Shown here: positions 36,547 to 47,672 of the stretch, piece after piece
How the letters are laid out: every line of letters starts with the position of its first letter
Position numbering within the stretch: the stretch's first letter is position 1
Assembly: GCA_022575985.1 (NCBI GenBank)
Contig: JAKSXM010000002.1
Coordinates: forward strand, 17,285,001 to 17,349,000
Length of the DNA stretch: 64,000 nt
Origin: Anagrus nilaparvatae
Taxonomy: Eukaryota; Arthropoda; Insecta; Hymenoptera; Mymaridae
Direction: 5' to 3'
Made by a program: the position numbers and the translations under genes
Notes under the pieces: generated by a model
Told to the model about the DNA's origin: nothing
Database searches by the model: none
Seen by the model: the letters and a program-made list of their open reading frames with translations, nothing else

Positions 36547-37511
36547 TTAACCTATTTAAAATTTAATAAACAAATTTTTTTAGTTTGTTTTCATTTTTTT
36601 CCGGGTTAGGTTGGTTTTTTTCGAGTTTTTTTCCCTCAGCATCAATGCTGATGCGAGTTTTTAATGACAAAATCATTCGCAACTATGCCGCGAGATGGTG
36701 GCCCGTAGATCCTTTCGTATATATTGGAAAAATTGTCGCATTCTAGGGGTGGCATAGCATGTAATTGATTTAATTCGTATACATATTAATAAAGTTTTGA
36801 TAACAGATTTCACGAATGCACTTCAATCTCTAAGACTGCAGCCAGGGTGGGGATTACAGATGGAAATTTACAGTAACCAAAGGTAGTTAAATTTTCTTTA
36901 CCGAATACCACTCATCGGAGGATTCAAGTGTTGAAGATTATTTTATATTATAATCATAAGAAAAATTCCTTAAATTTTTTGATTTTAACATTTTGTAAAA
37001 ATTTTATTAGCACTTCGCATTTAAGATATTAATCTATTAATATTGCTATCATAGAAATAAGCCTTCAAGTTATTTTAAAATGAGAAACTATTATTCGACT
37101 ATAATAACGCAAGCTAAAACATTTTTTGTTTAAACTATTATTTTTAGTTACTTAATGAAAATAGAACACTTATTACTAATTATCTTAAATGTAGTAGTAA
37201 CTTTATCCGTGAAAATATTCGTTGTCAATATGTACAGTTTAATCTTCTTAATCTTAGCCAATACTTTCAAAATCAACAATTTTAGTAAAAAAATAAAAAT
37301 TTTTATCAACTAGGAACGTAAAACTGATTATAAATCAGTTGAATTGCAATAAAAATTTCCTGAAAAGCTATTATTTTCTATACTTAATGCTATGTAAATT
37401 AAAAATTTATCGGTAACTTTAGTAGAGTATTTTTTCAGTGTCATATACTAATTGCGTTTTTAAAATATTATGCATATTTTTTAAACAGTGTTTCAACTGT
37501 AATTGTAAATA
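36547..37511. other. Intergenic region and 3' flank of zinc-finger gene 3
   Basis: There is no gene. A GC-richer tract near 36600-36760 (CATCAATGCTGATGCGAG forms a short hairpin) is of unknown nature. The remainder is AT-rich and probably contains the 3' UTR of the minus-strand gene. Confidence 0.4.
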
Positions 37512-40500
37512 TTAATTTTCATTTTCACCAAAAATCGGTATAAATTCATTAATATCAATATTAAAAATACTATTAATTTTTAACAGTGTATCATTCAGAA
37601 TCTTTTTATCAAAATAATTTTCATCATAACTATCATGAAAATCATTATTACCGATTATATTCTCACAATTTTCACATGAATAAAGTTTTTGAACATTGCT
37701 TTTTATAGATTTGCTTGAATAATTAAAATCTTTTCCACAAAATACGCAGTTATAAACATTTTCATCATTGTGAAGTTTTTTGTGTTCAAGAAAATTATCT
37801 AAATTAGAGAAATATTTCCCACAGATATCACATTTAATATTCTTGCTAATTTCATGTACTTTCTTATGGGCTGCTAAAATATGGGTACGGCTAAATTTTT
37901 TTTCACAAATATCACATTTGTAAGGTCTTTCCCCAGTATGTATTCTTTGATGGATGGTTAAATAACAAGGTCGGCTAAAAGCTTTGTCACATACATCACA
38001 TTTATGACCTTTCTCCCCCGTGTGAGATTTTTTATGTGTTTCAAGATGGCTAGATTGAGTAAATGCTTTGCCGCATATCTTACACATATAAGGTTTTTCC
38101 CCTGTATGAATCCTTATGTGCATTACAAAATGTCCCTTATGGTGAAAAGATTTACCACAATGAGAACATTTAAATGGTTTTTCGTTTGCATGATATCTTT
38201 TATGCAATAGTAAATGCCCTGATTGCTTAAAGGTTTTTCCACATTCTTCACATTGGTAAGGTTTTTCACCTGTATGCGTTCTTGCGTGTTTGTTTAGAAG
38301 ATCTAACCGGCTAAAACATTTATCACATACCTTACACTTGTACGGCTTTTCGCCAGTATGAGTACGCTGATGACGAGCGAGACTTCTAATATCAGTATAA
38401 CTTTTATTGCACGTATCACAATTATGCCGATTGCTCGACTGGAAATTTCCCTGAAATGAAAAAAATCTCTTTTGAAAATATATTATACCTATTATAAATT
38501 AATTAGATAATATTAAATTTAATATTGTAATTAAAATTGTTTGAAAATGAACAAAAAAAAGTATTTTTATAGAATATATTATCAGATATTATAAATACCG
38601 CTATTTGCAAAATTTTTATTGAATTATTATTTAAACATGTTTAAGAATTACACTTTATGTACAAATTTTGTTTTTATTTTAGCGATTTCCACTCCAAAAT
38701 ATATTATATTTCATTTAGCAACTATATTTTTTGTCCCAATAAGAAACTGGGGAGGGTATATTAAGCCATTTTACGTAATTATTTTGATATGTCAGTAAAT
38801 GAGATAATCGAACGTGCGATAAATATAATATTTAATATTTTTGTTAAAATTTCATTGATTGTTGGAAATAAGGTGTACTATAATTTTTTGTAATAAAATT
38901 TAAATGATAATTGTAGTTCCATCGCTATCTTCTAGATGTTAAGTTAAACGTTTCACTTCCCAATATTAAAGTCTGAAACTTGGCATGCCAAGATCTTTGC
39001 ATAATTCTATCTAACACATGATAAAATAATCCACGTTTTTTTAAGGGCGTTCATACGACCCCTAGAAAATTAGATATCATCCCTTAAAGATAAAGTAAAT
39101 ATTACATTATTTTTTCGATGCAAAAGGGGGTGATATCTTATTTTCTAGGGGTCGTATGTAAAAACCGACTTCAGAAATGAAAATATTGGGCAAAAATACC
39201 TACTAGATGACAATTTAAGCCCAAAATATTCATTTGTTCTTTTATGCTACAAATATACCCCTTACCCCATTCACGGGGTTGAAGATAAAAATTTGCATAA
39301 ATTTATTTTTTTTATGTTCCTGATAGTCCCATGTTGAGTTTTTAATGCCATGAAATATTTTTTGTGTCTATTTAATATTAATTTAAACAACACCTAAACA
39401 TTATAAAAAAATTACCCCACTTTTAGGGATTGATATAATATTTTCTAGGGGTTGCACATTAAAACGGACTTCGGAAATGAAAAGAACAGACCCGATTACC
39501 TACTAGGTAACATTTTTAGCTCAAAATATCGATTTTAAGAAATTCAAAAGGCTTGAATGTATCAATTAGGCGTTAGTGGGTTAAAATCCACAATTTATTT
39601 AAAAATCGAATAGAAGTTTCTTCAACAATTATTTTACTTTTTATTTTATTTTTTTTTTTAATCTAATGTTTAGTTTTGTCGTTGACAGTAAACATTTCAA
39701 ACCTCTGTTTTTTGACCCAGCTTCTATGCTTTCAATGTATAAGGATTCAACTTTAGAGCTTTGTATCTCCTAAACGAAAACGACAATTTCTTAAAATTTT
39801 ATTTTTATGGGTATTATTATAATATAAAGCCCCTATAAAAATTTTATCGATTTCTACTGTCGTCAAAATAACTGGTGATCAATCTAACATGCATTTGGAT
39901 GCTGGAAGACTTAAAATTTTTAAAGTACTTATAATGCGATCAGCTGACTGAGAGTTAATAAGTACCTGCCATCTGCCGGCGGTATTTTGAACGCATTCGC
40001 AGTGATTGAAAAAACTAGTATACATCAAAAAATATGTATATTTGTATGTAAGTAATTATTGCTTATTGGAGAAACGAGATAATTTAGATATTACTTAGCA
40101 GCTGCGGTAAGCAATAGTTATAATATACAGATTTTGTATTAATCGAGACACTAATACACACGCATGAAGGTACTTTAATAATTTTAGTTCTTTTAGCATA
40201 TATAGTATAGGCGCATTTAGTATTTACTTTCCAGGGCTAAAGTGGGTAAAGGTAAATTATTACTCTTATTTTAATATTAAAATTTTAAAATCAAATTTAT
40301 TTAATTTGTTGGTTTTAACATATCTTGTATTCGGGTAAATTGGATTAAAAGCAAAAAAAGAAGCTTCATAAAAAATAAATATACACATGATCATACATGC
40401 ATTACGTCCTGCATTACGTGACAAACACAATCTGATTACGATTGTTTGGTTACTCAGCAAGAGTGTTATTGATAAAAATATTTACATATAATATGGATGA

Positions 40501-40966
40501 ATGTGTGCTGGTTCCCAAAAATTTATTGCGTTTAATCTTAATGTAAGTGAAAACAAGATTTAAAAAAGTTAGAAAAACAACTTTTTAATTACAAATCCAA
40601 AATATTTCTAAACATTTTAAGGCCAATAAAAATCGTATCTTTATACCTAATGTGTAACAAAAAAAGTTAGTGAGACCAAGTTAGTAGATTTTTAAGAAAA
40701 TACAAAACGCATAAGAATTAAAAAGAAAAAGGTTTTATTAGAAACAAGAAATTTAAAGCATTAATAAATGTTTAAGCAGAATAATAAAAGCAGAAAATCA
40801 AGCTGTTAGTAAATGATTTTGTTATCTAATGATTTTTTCACTACGGAAATTCAAAACAGTGCACAAATATTGAAAAAGAACTTACGAGAAAGAATCCATT
40901 CATAGATGATTCTCCTGGAAAGCATTGATCTGAATTTTTTCCTCGATTCACATCCAAAATCAGCAT
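37512..40966 (-). CDS. C2H2 zinc-finger protein, two-exon model (339 aa)
   Basis: Exons (minus): 40966-40886 (27 codons, starting MLILDVNRGKNSDQ) and 38450-37512. The splice is phase 0, with donor GTAAG at 40885 and acceptor TTTCATTTCAG at 38451, leaving a 2.4-kb intron. Joined, the protein has eight good C2H2 fingers from residue ~38 to ~265, most with TGEKPY linkers (the second linker of the array reads ANEKPF). Two degenerate cysteine motifs (NCVFCGKDF, SCENCENII) and an acidic tail ending FGENEN follow. The 3' exon is certain. The 5' exon is a model: its frame and signals fit, but the orphan exon at 44652-44788 ends in the same phase and could be used instead. Nuclear DNA binding is the expected role. 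Confidence 0.7.
39040..39545. repeat. Relic related to the right arm of the giant palindromic element
   Basis: 39240-39545 follows the same order of blocks as 11800-12070: a CCCCTTACCCC...GGGG tract, ATAGTCCCATGT, ATTTTCTAGGGG, then TTACCTACTAGG and CAAAATAT. A second, partial copy of the last blocks lies just before it (39125-39235), and TCATACGACCCCTAGAAAAT at 39050 forms an inverted pair with 39140-39160. This is part of the same family at another site, without the 56-bp array. Confidence 0.6.
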
Positions 40967-43097
40967 CACGTTAAATAGAACTTATTAACCACTAAGAAAT
41001 TAGTTACAGAAAAATAATTACTTTTTAGATACTTATTAAAGAAGAAAATCAATGTCAACATTCCAGTTTACATTTTTAAACATTAAAATATACGCGAATT
41101 TAAATTACAAAATTTTTTAAAACTATATCTACTTTTTAGTATTTTACTGTCCCATTTACAGCTTGAACTATTCTTAGTAAGACAAATAGTTAATAGAAAC
41201 TAAAATTTTTGTAAATCTTTAAATTTATTATAAATACTTTTCAAGGGTTAGAAATGATAGAAAGCTCAAAGAATGCAGATTCTAGGTGCGTATAACATTC
41301 TTAATTTAGAAAAATCAATTTATTATTTTATACTTTTTAACTCTTATTACGTTTTAAGTCTGATTTGAGCTCATTTATTTTAAAAATCCATCACGCATGC
41401 ATAAAAAATTTCTTGTTAACGAATTACTCTTAAATAACTTAATAAAATTAAATTTTTCCTCGAATTTTTCGTAGAATTGATTAAATTCAAATTCGTTTAA
41501 CAGTTTTACATAACTTCCTGATTATTTGATAAATAATCTGAATATTTTTATTAACATGGATCGAGTTCATTGGATGGGGTATTTGAAAAAGTCCGGCTCA
41601 GCGGGGGGGAGGGGTAAAATGGACTTAGAATATTTTCGATTTAGGGACTTAGAATAATTTGAAATAGGATAAGAACAAGAACTTAGAATACTTTAGGTTT
41701 ATGGACTTAGGATAATTTATATTTCGGGATTTGTTGTAATTTCGGTTTTAGGGCTTACAATAATTAGGGAATATACATTAAAACTGTTATAAGTGAACAT
41801 GTTCCATGATCCTTGGTTGTGTGAAAACACAAACCAGTTATAAGTTTTTTCTCATATACCCCTTAATTAATGTCTAGAGTGTCAATGTTATATTATCTTA
41901 TATTATAGCCTATGAGTAAAATTCTCAAAAATATTTTTAATTATGTAAAAGTCAAACTATCGAAAATTTCTTATTACTATATCCACAGCTTAAATTATCT
42001 ATAATAAAAAGATAAGTTTAAAATACATAAATAACATTTTTGTGAAGATTTATTTAGGTCGCATCAGGAAAAATTGACAAGGCTGCTTTAGAAGTTTTCA
42101 TAAAATACGTGACACTGAAAGAGATAAAGTTTGTCTTAAATTAAAAATATGAAGAGTTAAAAAGAACTGCACAATTGAAAAAATTTTGCCAAATAAAAAA
42201 AAAAACCACGGATTGATGTGATTTGTGAATCTCCCTCAAACGCCCCCATTAAAATGCACTTTTATAATTTAATTTCTACGGGTTCAATAGCTACTTTAAT
42301 TAACATACTGCTTAAAAATATATTAGTCCATAAAAGTTCTTTTAAAATTGAAATTCATTGAATTTTATTGATTACATTAATTATTTTCTAGTTTATGTGA
42401 GTTTATGAAACAAACATACATTTATGAAATAATCGATACTAAAATTTCCCTTAAATTCCTAATTTTGAATTTGATTTGGCCACATAATTTGGCGAGAAAT
42501 TCGAAATTTGCATTTTGCAGGAAATACAACATAAATGTTATATTATTTATGTATTTGAAATAAATAAATAAAATTAAACAAAATGTTATTACTGTTATTA
42601 TCAAGGGTATATCATACACTTTCGTCTATGGTTGTTAAACCACTTATTTTATGTGCTAAAATTGGGTGGGGTACTTTACGACCAAAACAAATGTATACCA
42701 TAATATTTGTATATAATTTTCAGGATAATTTTGTACTAAATTACTTAAATATTCCAAGCAGACAGGACTTGTTAATTATAATAAACGTTGAATCCTTGTT
42801 ATATTGATTACATGTACATCAAGGTAATTATTTTTAACAACGTATGTTGAAATCATAGTTAAAATATGTTTGTAGATTTTAGTAATGGATTTCAACAAGT
42901 AATAAGATGTGTTATAAAATATTCGTAAAATATATTAAAATGATATTATTTTCTCTTAACATATTCGTCCAGAGTGTTTATAAAGGTCAACTGTATGTAA
43001 AGTCAGATCAAGAGTTAGATTAAATAATTATTTTATTTTAATTATAGAGCGAAGCTCTACTTTAGAATTTTGAAAATTTATTCAATTCCCTTATTAA
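40967..43097. other. Non-coding region with weak ~33-base repeats
   Basis: At about 41620-41770 the motif GGACTTAGAATAATTT recurs four to six times in degraded form. The 74-codon ORF at 42583-42807 starts with ATG and has slightly balanced composition but no domain I recognise. Nothing else is supported. Confidence 0.35.
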
Positions 43098-43833
43098 TTT
43101 AGGTGACGTCCCACTGTGATGAAAATTTTTTTTCCAAAATTTTTTTATTTTTTATTCTTATACTAAAACTATCTAAGAATACATAAAAAAAATTTTAGAA
43201 TGATTCAAAAATTATTAATAGTATTTAAGTCCCCTTTTATAAAGCGCCCAGCTACTCTTTCTTTATAAAAAAAAATCTTTAAACGTGTTTTTCTCGAAAC
43301 TACTTTTTGGTACCTGGTTACATAAATTACTAAAAATTGTCTGGTCCGATTGTCTCCAAATTTTTTCCAGATACTCTCCATAAGTGTAGTTTTCGCGTGA
43401 ACTAAAAGTTTGCAAAAATTTTATTTCCTTCCATATTTTTTTGTAAAATAACCAGAAAAAAAAATTGCGTTTTTGAAAAATTTTTTTCAAATTTGCATAA
43501 CTTTTTTTTTTGCCAATCTTGATAATTGTAGGTCACGCTATAACTATACTCATATTATATTTAAGATTTTTGTTTTATTTTTTTTCTACGTGCTGTCAAA
43601 CTTCAGTTATCCATGTAACCATCAGGACGTTTTAGCAAAAACACATAAATTTAAAAGAAAAATTTTATGTGTAAAGAATAAAAAAAATTAATTAAAAAAA
43701 TTATTTTTACATACTTCTATACTTTATTTATATAATCCTAAAAAATGTTTCCATTAACTCAAACCGTTTTCCCTAAAATTAATTTTTTATTTTTACTCAA
43801 ATACCGAGCGTGCACAGTGGGACGTTACCTTAA
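43098..43833. mobile_element. 728-bp TTAA-associated inverted-repeat element
   Basis: The element at 43102-43829 has 17-18-bp inverted ends GGTGACGTCCCACTGTG (one mismatch on the right, GGTAACG...). It is flanked by TTAA on the right and TTTA on the left, which I read as a TTAA duplication with one later change. It is AT-rich inside and non-coding. It is probably piggyBac-like and non-autonomous. Confidence 0.55.
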
Positions 43834-44651
43834 AGAAAAATTGAGGTGAAAACCTTGGTAACAACTAGCTCAATAAAAATCATATAAGTATATATTACTA
43901 TAGGAAAAAAATACAATTTTTAGGTGAAAAGATAAGCAAAAATTTCTAAAATTATTGCACAAATCAGGAAAAGTTTCAAAGATTTTCATCTCGAGTTTCA
44001 TTGACTTTTAGAATGATCATACTTTTTATAAAGTCCAAAGGTGATCCCCATAAGAGCAATGTTAAACTGCCTATTTTCTTTTCTTAATTAAAAGAAAGTT
44101 ACGTAGGCAAAGTTGCTAAAAAAATTTTTTTACGTTTCTGAATAGTTTATCTTTGATATTTTATAACATTCATTCATTTCTCTCATCTCGAGATTCCACA
44201 CACTAAACACCTTAAAAAAATTTAAATAATAAAGATTTGTTTTAAAACCTATGTCAGATTTTTAAACTAGCTCCTTATACTTGTTGGGGCTTAATAATTC
44301 TAAAACTAAATTGTAAATTTTTTAAAGATTTTTATATTTTGGTGTTTTTTTTATATCATCAACAACCTATAAAATCTAATTATATTTCCGAGTATATTTC
44401 TATCGCAGACTTTACCGAACAAAAACCATTAAAAAAATCTTTATTCTAAATCATCATTACGATAACAAGTTTATTTTGGTCAATTAAATTTAGTGATTTA
44501 GTCAAAATTAAAATATTAAGTTAGCATATTTTTGTAACTGAGTGTGCATGAGGTGCAACCTTATATAACTGGAATTTTGCAACAGCATCTTGCAATAACA
44601 AAACAGACTAATTGCACTAGCAAAATTTTAATAAAAAAATCATGCGCTTAC

Positions 44652-44788
44652 CTCAAAAAAATTTTTCATGGCCTCCTCTGTCATAGTAACTCCACCTCGA
44701 CGATTAAGAACCTTCGGGGGTACTTCAATATCTAGTGGAAGCTTTGGTAATGTTAGGATGATCTGATTCCGTTTTTTTCTAATACGGC
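44652..44788 (-). CDS. Orphan coding exon, possibly alternative 5' exon of the zinc-finger gene
   Basis: Read on the minus strand, an acceptor TATGTTCAAG precedes 45 full codons and a GTAAGC donor follows at 44651. The peptide includes ILTLPKLPLDIEVPPKVLNR and GGVTMTEEAMKNFFE and has a balanced composition unlike the surrounding AT-rich translations, which argues for real coding. The exon enters in phase 1 and leaves in phase 0, the phase needed to join the zinc-finger exon starting at 38450. I do not recognise the family and cannot see the exon upstream of it; it could also belong to an unrelated gene or be a transposon fragment. Confidence 0.45.
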
Positions 44789-44929
44789 CTTGAACATAAA
44801 ACAAATAAATTTTTGTTACGTAAATAAATAAAAATATTTTATTAATAAACAATTAATCGAAAGCTTGATAGAAGTAAATAAAATATATAAGTAAAAATAT
44901 TGGTCTAAAGTTCACAAAAATGGTGCATT

Positions 44930-45421
44930 TTAAGAGTTTTTTTTTCGTGTGCTCTATTATACGTATGAATACGTCGGTAATCTGTAAGCTTTAGTAAAAA
45001 AAACCACTGTTTTGCTTTCCAAGTTTTCTCAGCGGAAAAACGTTGGATCAAAATTTTCTCTTACAGGAAATTTTGTTTTTCAATAATCTCGAGCACGCAA
45101 CTATTTTTTTTTTTTGGAAAATTGATAAATTTTCGCAAATGTCAGAAAATAAAGTTAAACTTTTAACTTTCGCGTGTTCTGCAAAAAAATTTGTCAGAAT
45201 ACCTCTTTACTTTATTTTCTAATATTTGAGAAAAATTATTCATTTTCAAAAAAATAATAGTTGCGCGCTCGAGATTATTGAAAAACAAAACTTGCTGTAA
45301 GAGGAAATTTTGATCCAACGTTTTTCCGCTGATGAGAAAACTTGGAAAGCAAAACAGAGTTTTTTTTTACTAAAACTTACCAGATTACCGACATATAGTA
45401 GAGCACATGGAATGCTCTTAA
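44930..45421. mobile_element. 484-bp full-length hairpin MITE with TTAA duplication
   Basis: 44934-45417 is palindromic over almost all its length (for example TGTGCTCTA, TTTTGCTTTCCAAGTTTTCT and AACGTTGGATCAAAATTT occur mirrored on both sides). TTAA flanks each end (44930-44933 and 45418-45421), pointing to piggyBac-type integration. There is no ORF. Confidence 0.75.
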
Positions 45422-46454
45422 ACATAAAAAGCTAAATTAATTTTTTTAAACGATTTCAGCCCTCAAACTCACAGGATTTCAGATGAAAAATTTTTTGCCG
45501 CAAAAAACGTCAGATGTAAACTATTGAATTTAATTGGGAAGAACAAACTTAACGGTTACGGTTTTAGATGAGTTTTTTTAACACAGCAATGTGAAAAGAT
45601 ATTTTTTTAGTTAAGAGAGCCCCCCTTCTCCCTCTCGGAGGTATCAAATAAAATAGCAGATTCTTATGCAGTAATAAATTTTTTCCTCTAAGTCTATTAT
45701 CATTTTGTAATTAACCGAGGTAAATTTGGATCAACTAAATATACACTTTTATACTTATAATAAGTAACATTTGAAGTTCGATTTTATTTAAAATAAAATT
45801 TTTTTGGCCATTAAAAAATGGCTCAAGTCGCAGCTGACCAATCTGGGTTTTGAATCGTATAATTTATTTCCGAATATAAAGAATGGCTCACATTCTTTAC
45901 TTTTCTGTCCATATTTTATAATATATTACTTTTTTTAAAACTTTGAAAGAAATTTTAAATCATTATTAAAATGTTTATTAGTTTCTTTGGGATCGGGCCC
46001 TCATCATCAATAAATATAAAAGAAAATAACGGTTTTCATTATAATATGTGACTCCTTTGTTATTCTTTTCGCCCGGTTTTTTGGAGTTTCATTGCGCATG
46101 ACTTGATCGTACTAAACTAGTATAAATATTGTATATTAGATTTATTTTTAAAAAATATTTAGCATTTTATTAAAGTAAATAAGCAAATTTTCGAATAAAA
46201 AATAATAAAATTTACATTTTTTGTCGCCATAAACTAAGTAAACTAAGTACATAATATAGTTTTACAATTGCAAAAATAATTGAATAAAAATAAAAGTATT
46301 AAAAAAAATTTATATGGCATTCCTTCCTGTATTAAAAACGTGGCTACTCCTCGTATTCTTAATTAATAACCGTATAACATAAATTTATTAAATTTACAAT
46401 AACTAGAATATAATTAATACTTATTTTAATTTTTTTAAGTTTTTTGTTACGAAA
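45422..46454. other. Intergenic region, nothing recognised
   Basis: AT-rich sequence before the two-exon gene at 46455. A GC-richer spot near 45620 (GAGCCCCCCTTCTCCCTCTC) has no evident function. Confidence 0.35.
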
Positions 46455-47672
46455 ATGGATTTGCAAAATATTTGTTTTATTTGCAATAAAGATCTCCTGA
46501 AAGATACAGTTGTAGTTAAAAAAGGCATGGCAACTTTAAAAACTGCCAGCAAGGAAAGAAATGATGGCATGTACAATATTATTAGAAGGCTCGATTCTGT
46601 AAAAGTTCACATTATATGTAGAGAACAATACAGTAAAAGAAAAAATGGAGTTTTACGTAACATGAATTTAAATACAGAAAGTAGTAAAGAAGCTGTTATT
46701 GAACCAATACAAAAAAAATTAAGGAAATCACTTGAACCATTTGATTTTAAAAATAAGTGTTTTATCTGTGAAACTGAAGCATTGCCAGAAAAAGAAATAA
46801 GAAAAATGATTTCTCGCCGTAAAATGATACATTTGGTACAATCTTCACAGTTAGCTGACAGAATTTTAGCTATTACCAATACTATCACCAGTGAAATAGC
46901 ACAAAATGTTCGAACAAGAATTATAACTGTTGATTTGGTTGCTGTGGGTGCTAGATACCATAAGAACTGCTATCAAAAGCATTTCTCAAATCCAAAAATG
47001 AGCCTAGAAAAGCAACTAAATGAACCAAAAGAATGCGAGACTGATAGCGAAACTGATATTCTAATGGAAAAAGTTTATAAATATATTGATGATAGCGAAG
47101 CAAAACTATTTGTTTATAAAGACTTTTTTGACTTAATAGGTAAAATATTTTGTATAATTTTAATTCCATTAGTAAAAATTTTTTTAATTAATGTATAATT
47201 TTAAATAGGCACTACTATTAGTCATGATACACTAAAATCTAGATTAATAAAGAAATATGGTAAAGATTCAATAAGTTTTATAGAAAAAAATGGTACCAAA
47301 ACGATGATATGTTTTGTTGAAGATGAGTATAAAATAATGATGGAAAAATGGTCTGAAAAACATCTTGACAAAGTTAAAAAACGAAAAAAAGAACTACGAA
47401 AATCAGCGTGTATTATACAAAATGCCATTTGGGAAAAGTTTCAAAACCTAAAGTCTTCTCCTTCAAATGAAGTATCGAATGATACTTCTGTAAAGGATAC
47501 GAGTTCTTTAATCCCAGAAGAACTCAAATATTTAATGGATGAAATTATCCTTAAAAACAAAAAAGAAAATTTGGATGTACATAAGAATGAATGTTGTACC
47601 ATAAACCAATGTATAGTGAAAGCAGTGCTGGGTGAAGTACAAACAAGGGAGGAAAATATATTTCATGCATAA
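46455..47672 (+). CDS. Unrecognised protein with two Cys/His clusters (382 aa)
   Basis: Exons are 46455-47139 and 47209-47672, joined in phase 1 across a 69-base GT/AG intron, giving 382 residues. The N-terminal part shows two similar cysteine motifs (CFICNKDL near residue 7 and CFICETEA near 102). Each is followed some 45-70 residues later by a His/Cys group (HIICREQY; YHKNCYQKH), suggesting two zinc-binding modules. The middle is acidic (CETDSETD) and the second exon is lysine-rich and helical (MMEKWSEKHLDKVKKRKKELRK). Proteins of this style are common and multicopy in insect genomes and often belong to transposons, so a mobile origin is possible, but no transposase core or inverted ends are seen. 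The frame after 47672 shows decayed coding-like fragments (about 47715-47840), so the true C-terminus may lie further on. Confidence 0.6.

Noticed and set aside
42583..42807. 74-codon ORF starting MLLLLLSRVYHTLSS
   Set aside because: Considered as a small mitochondrial membrane protein, but no family matches and no splice or upstream context supports it.
43263..43691. Overlapping ORFs on both strands
   Set aside because: They lie inside the TTAA inverted-repeat element and arise from its Phe/Lys-rich AT tracts.
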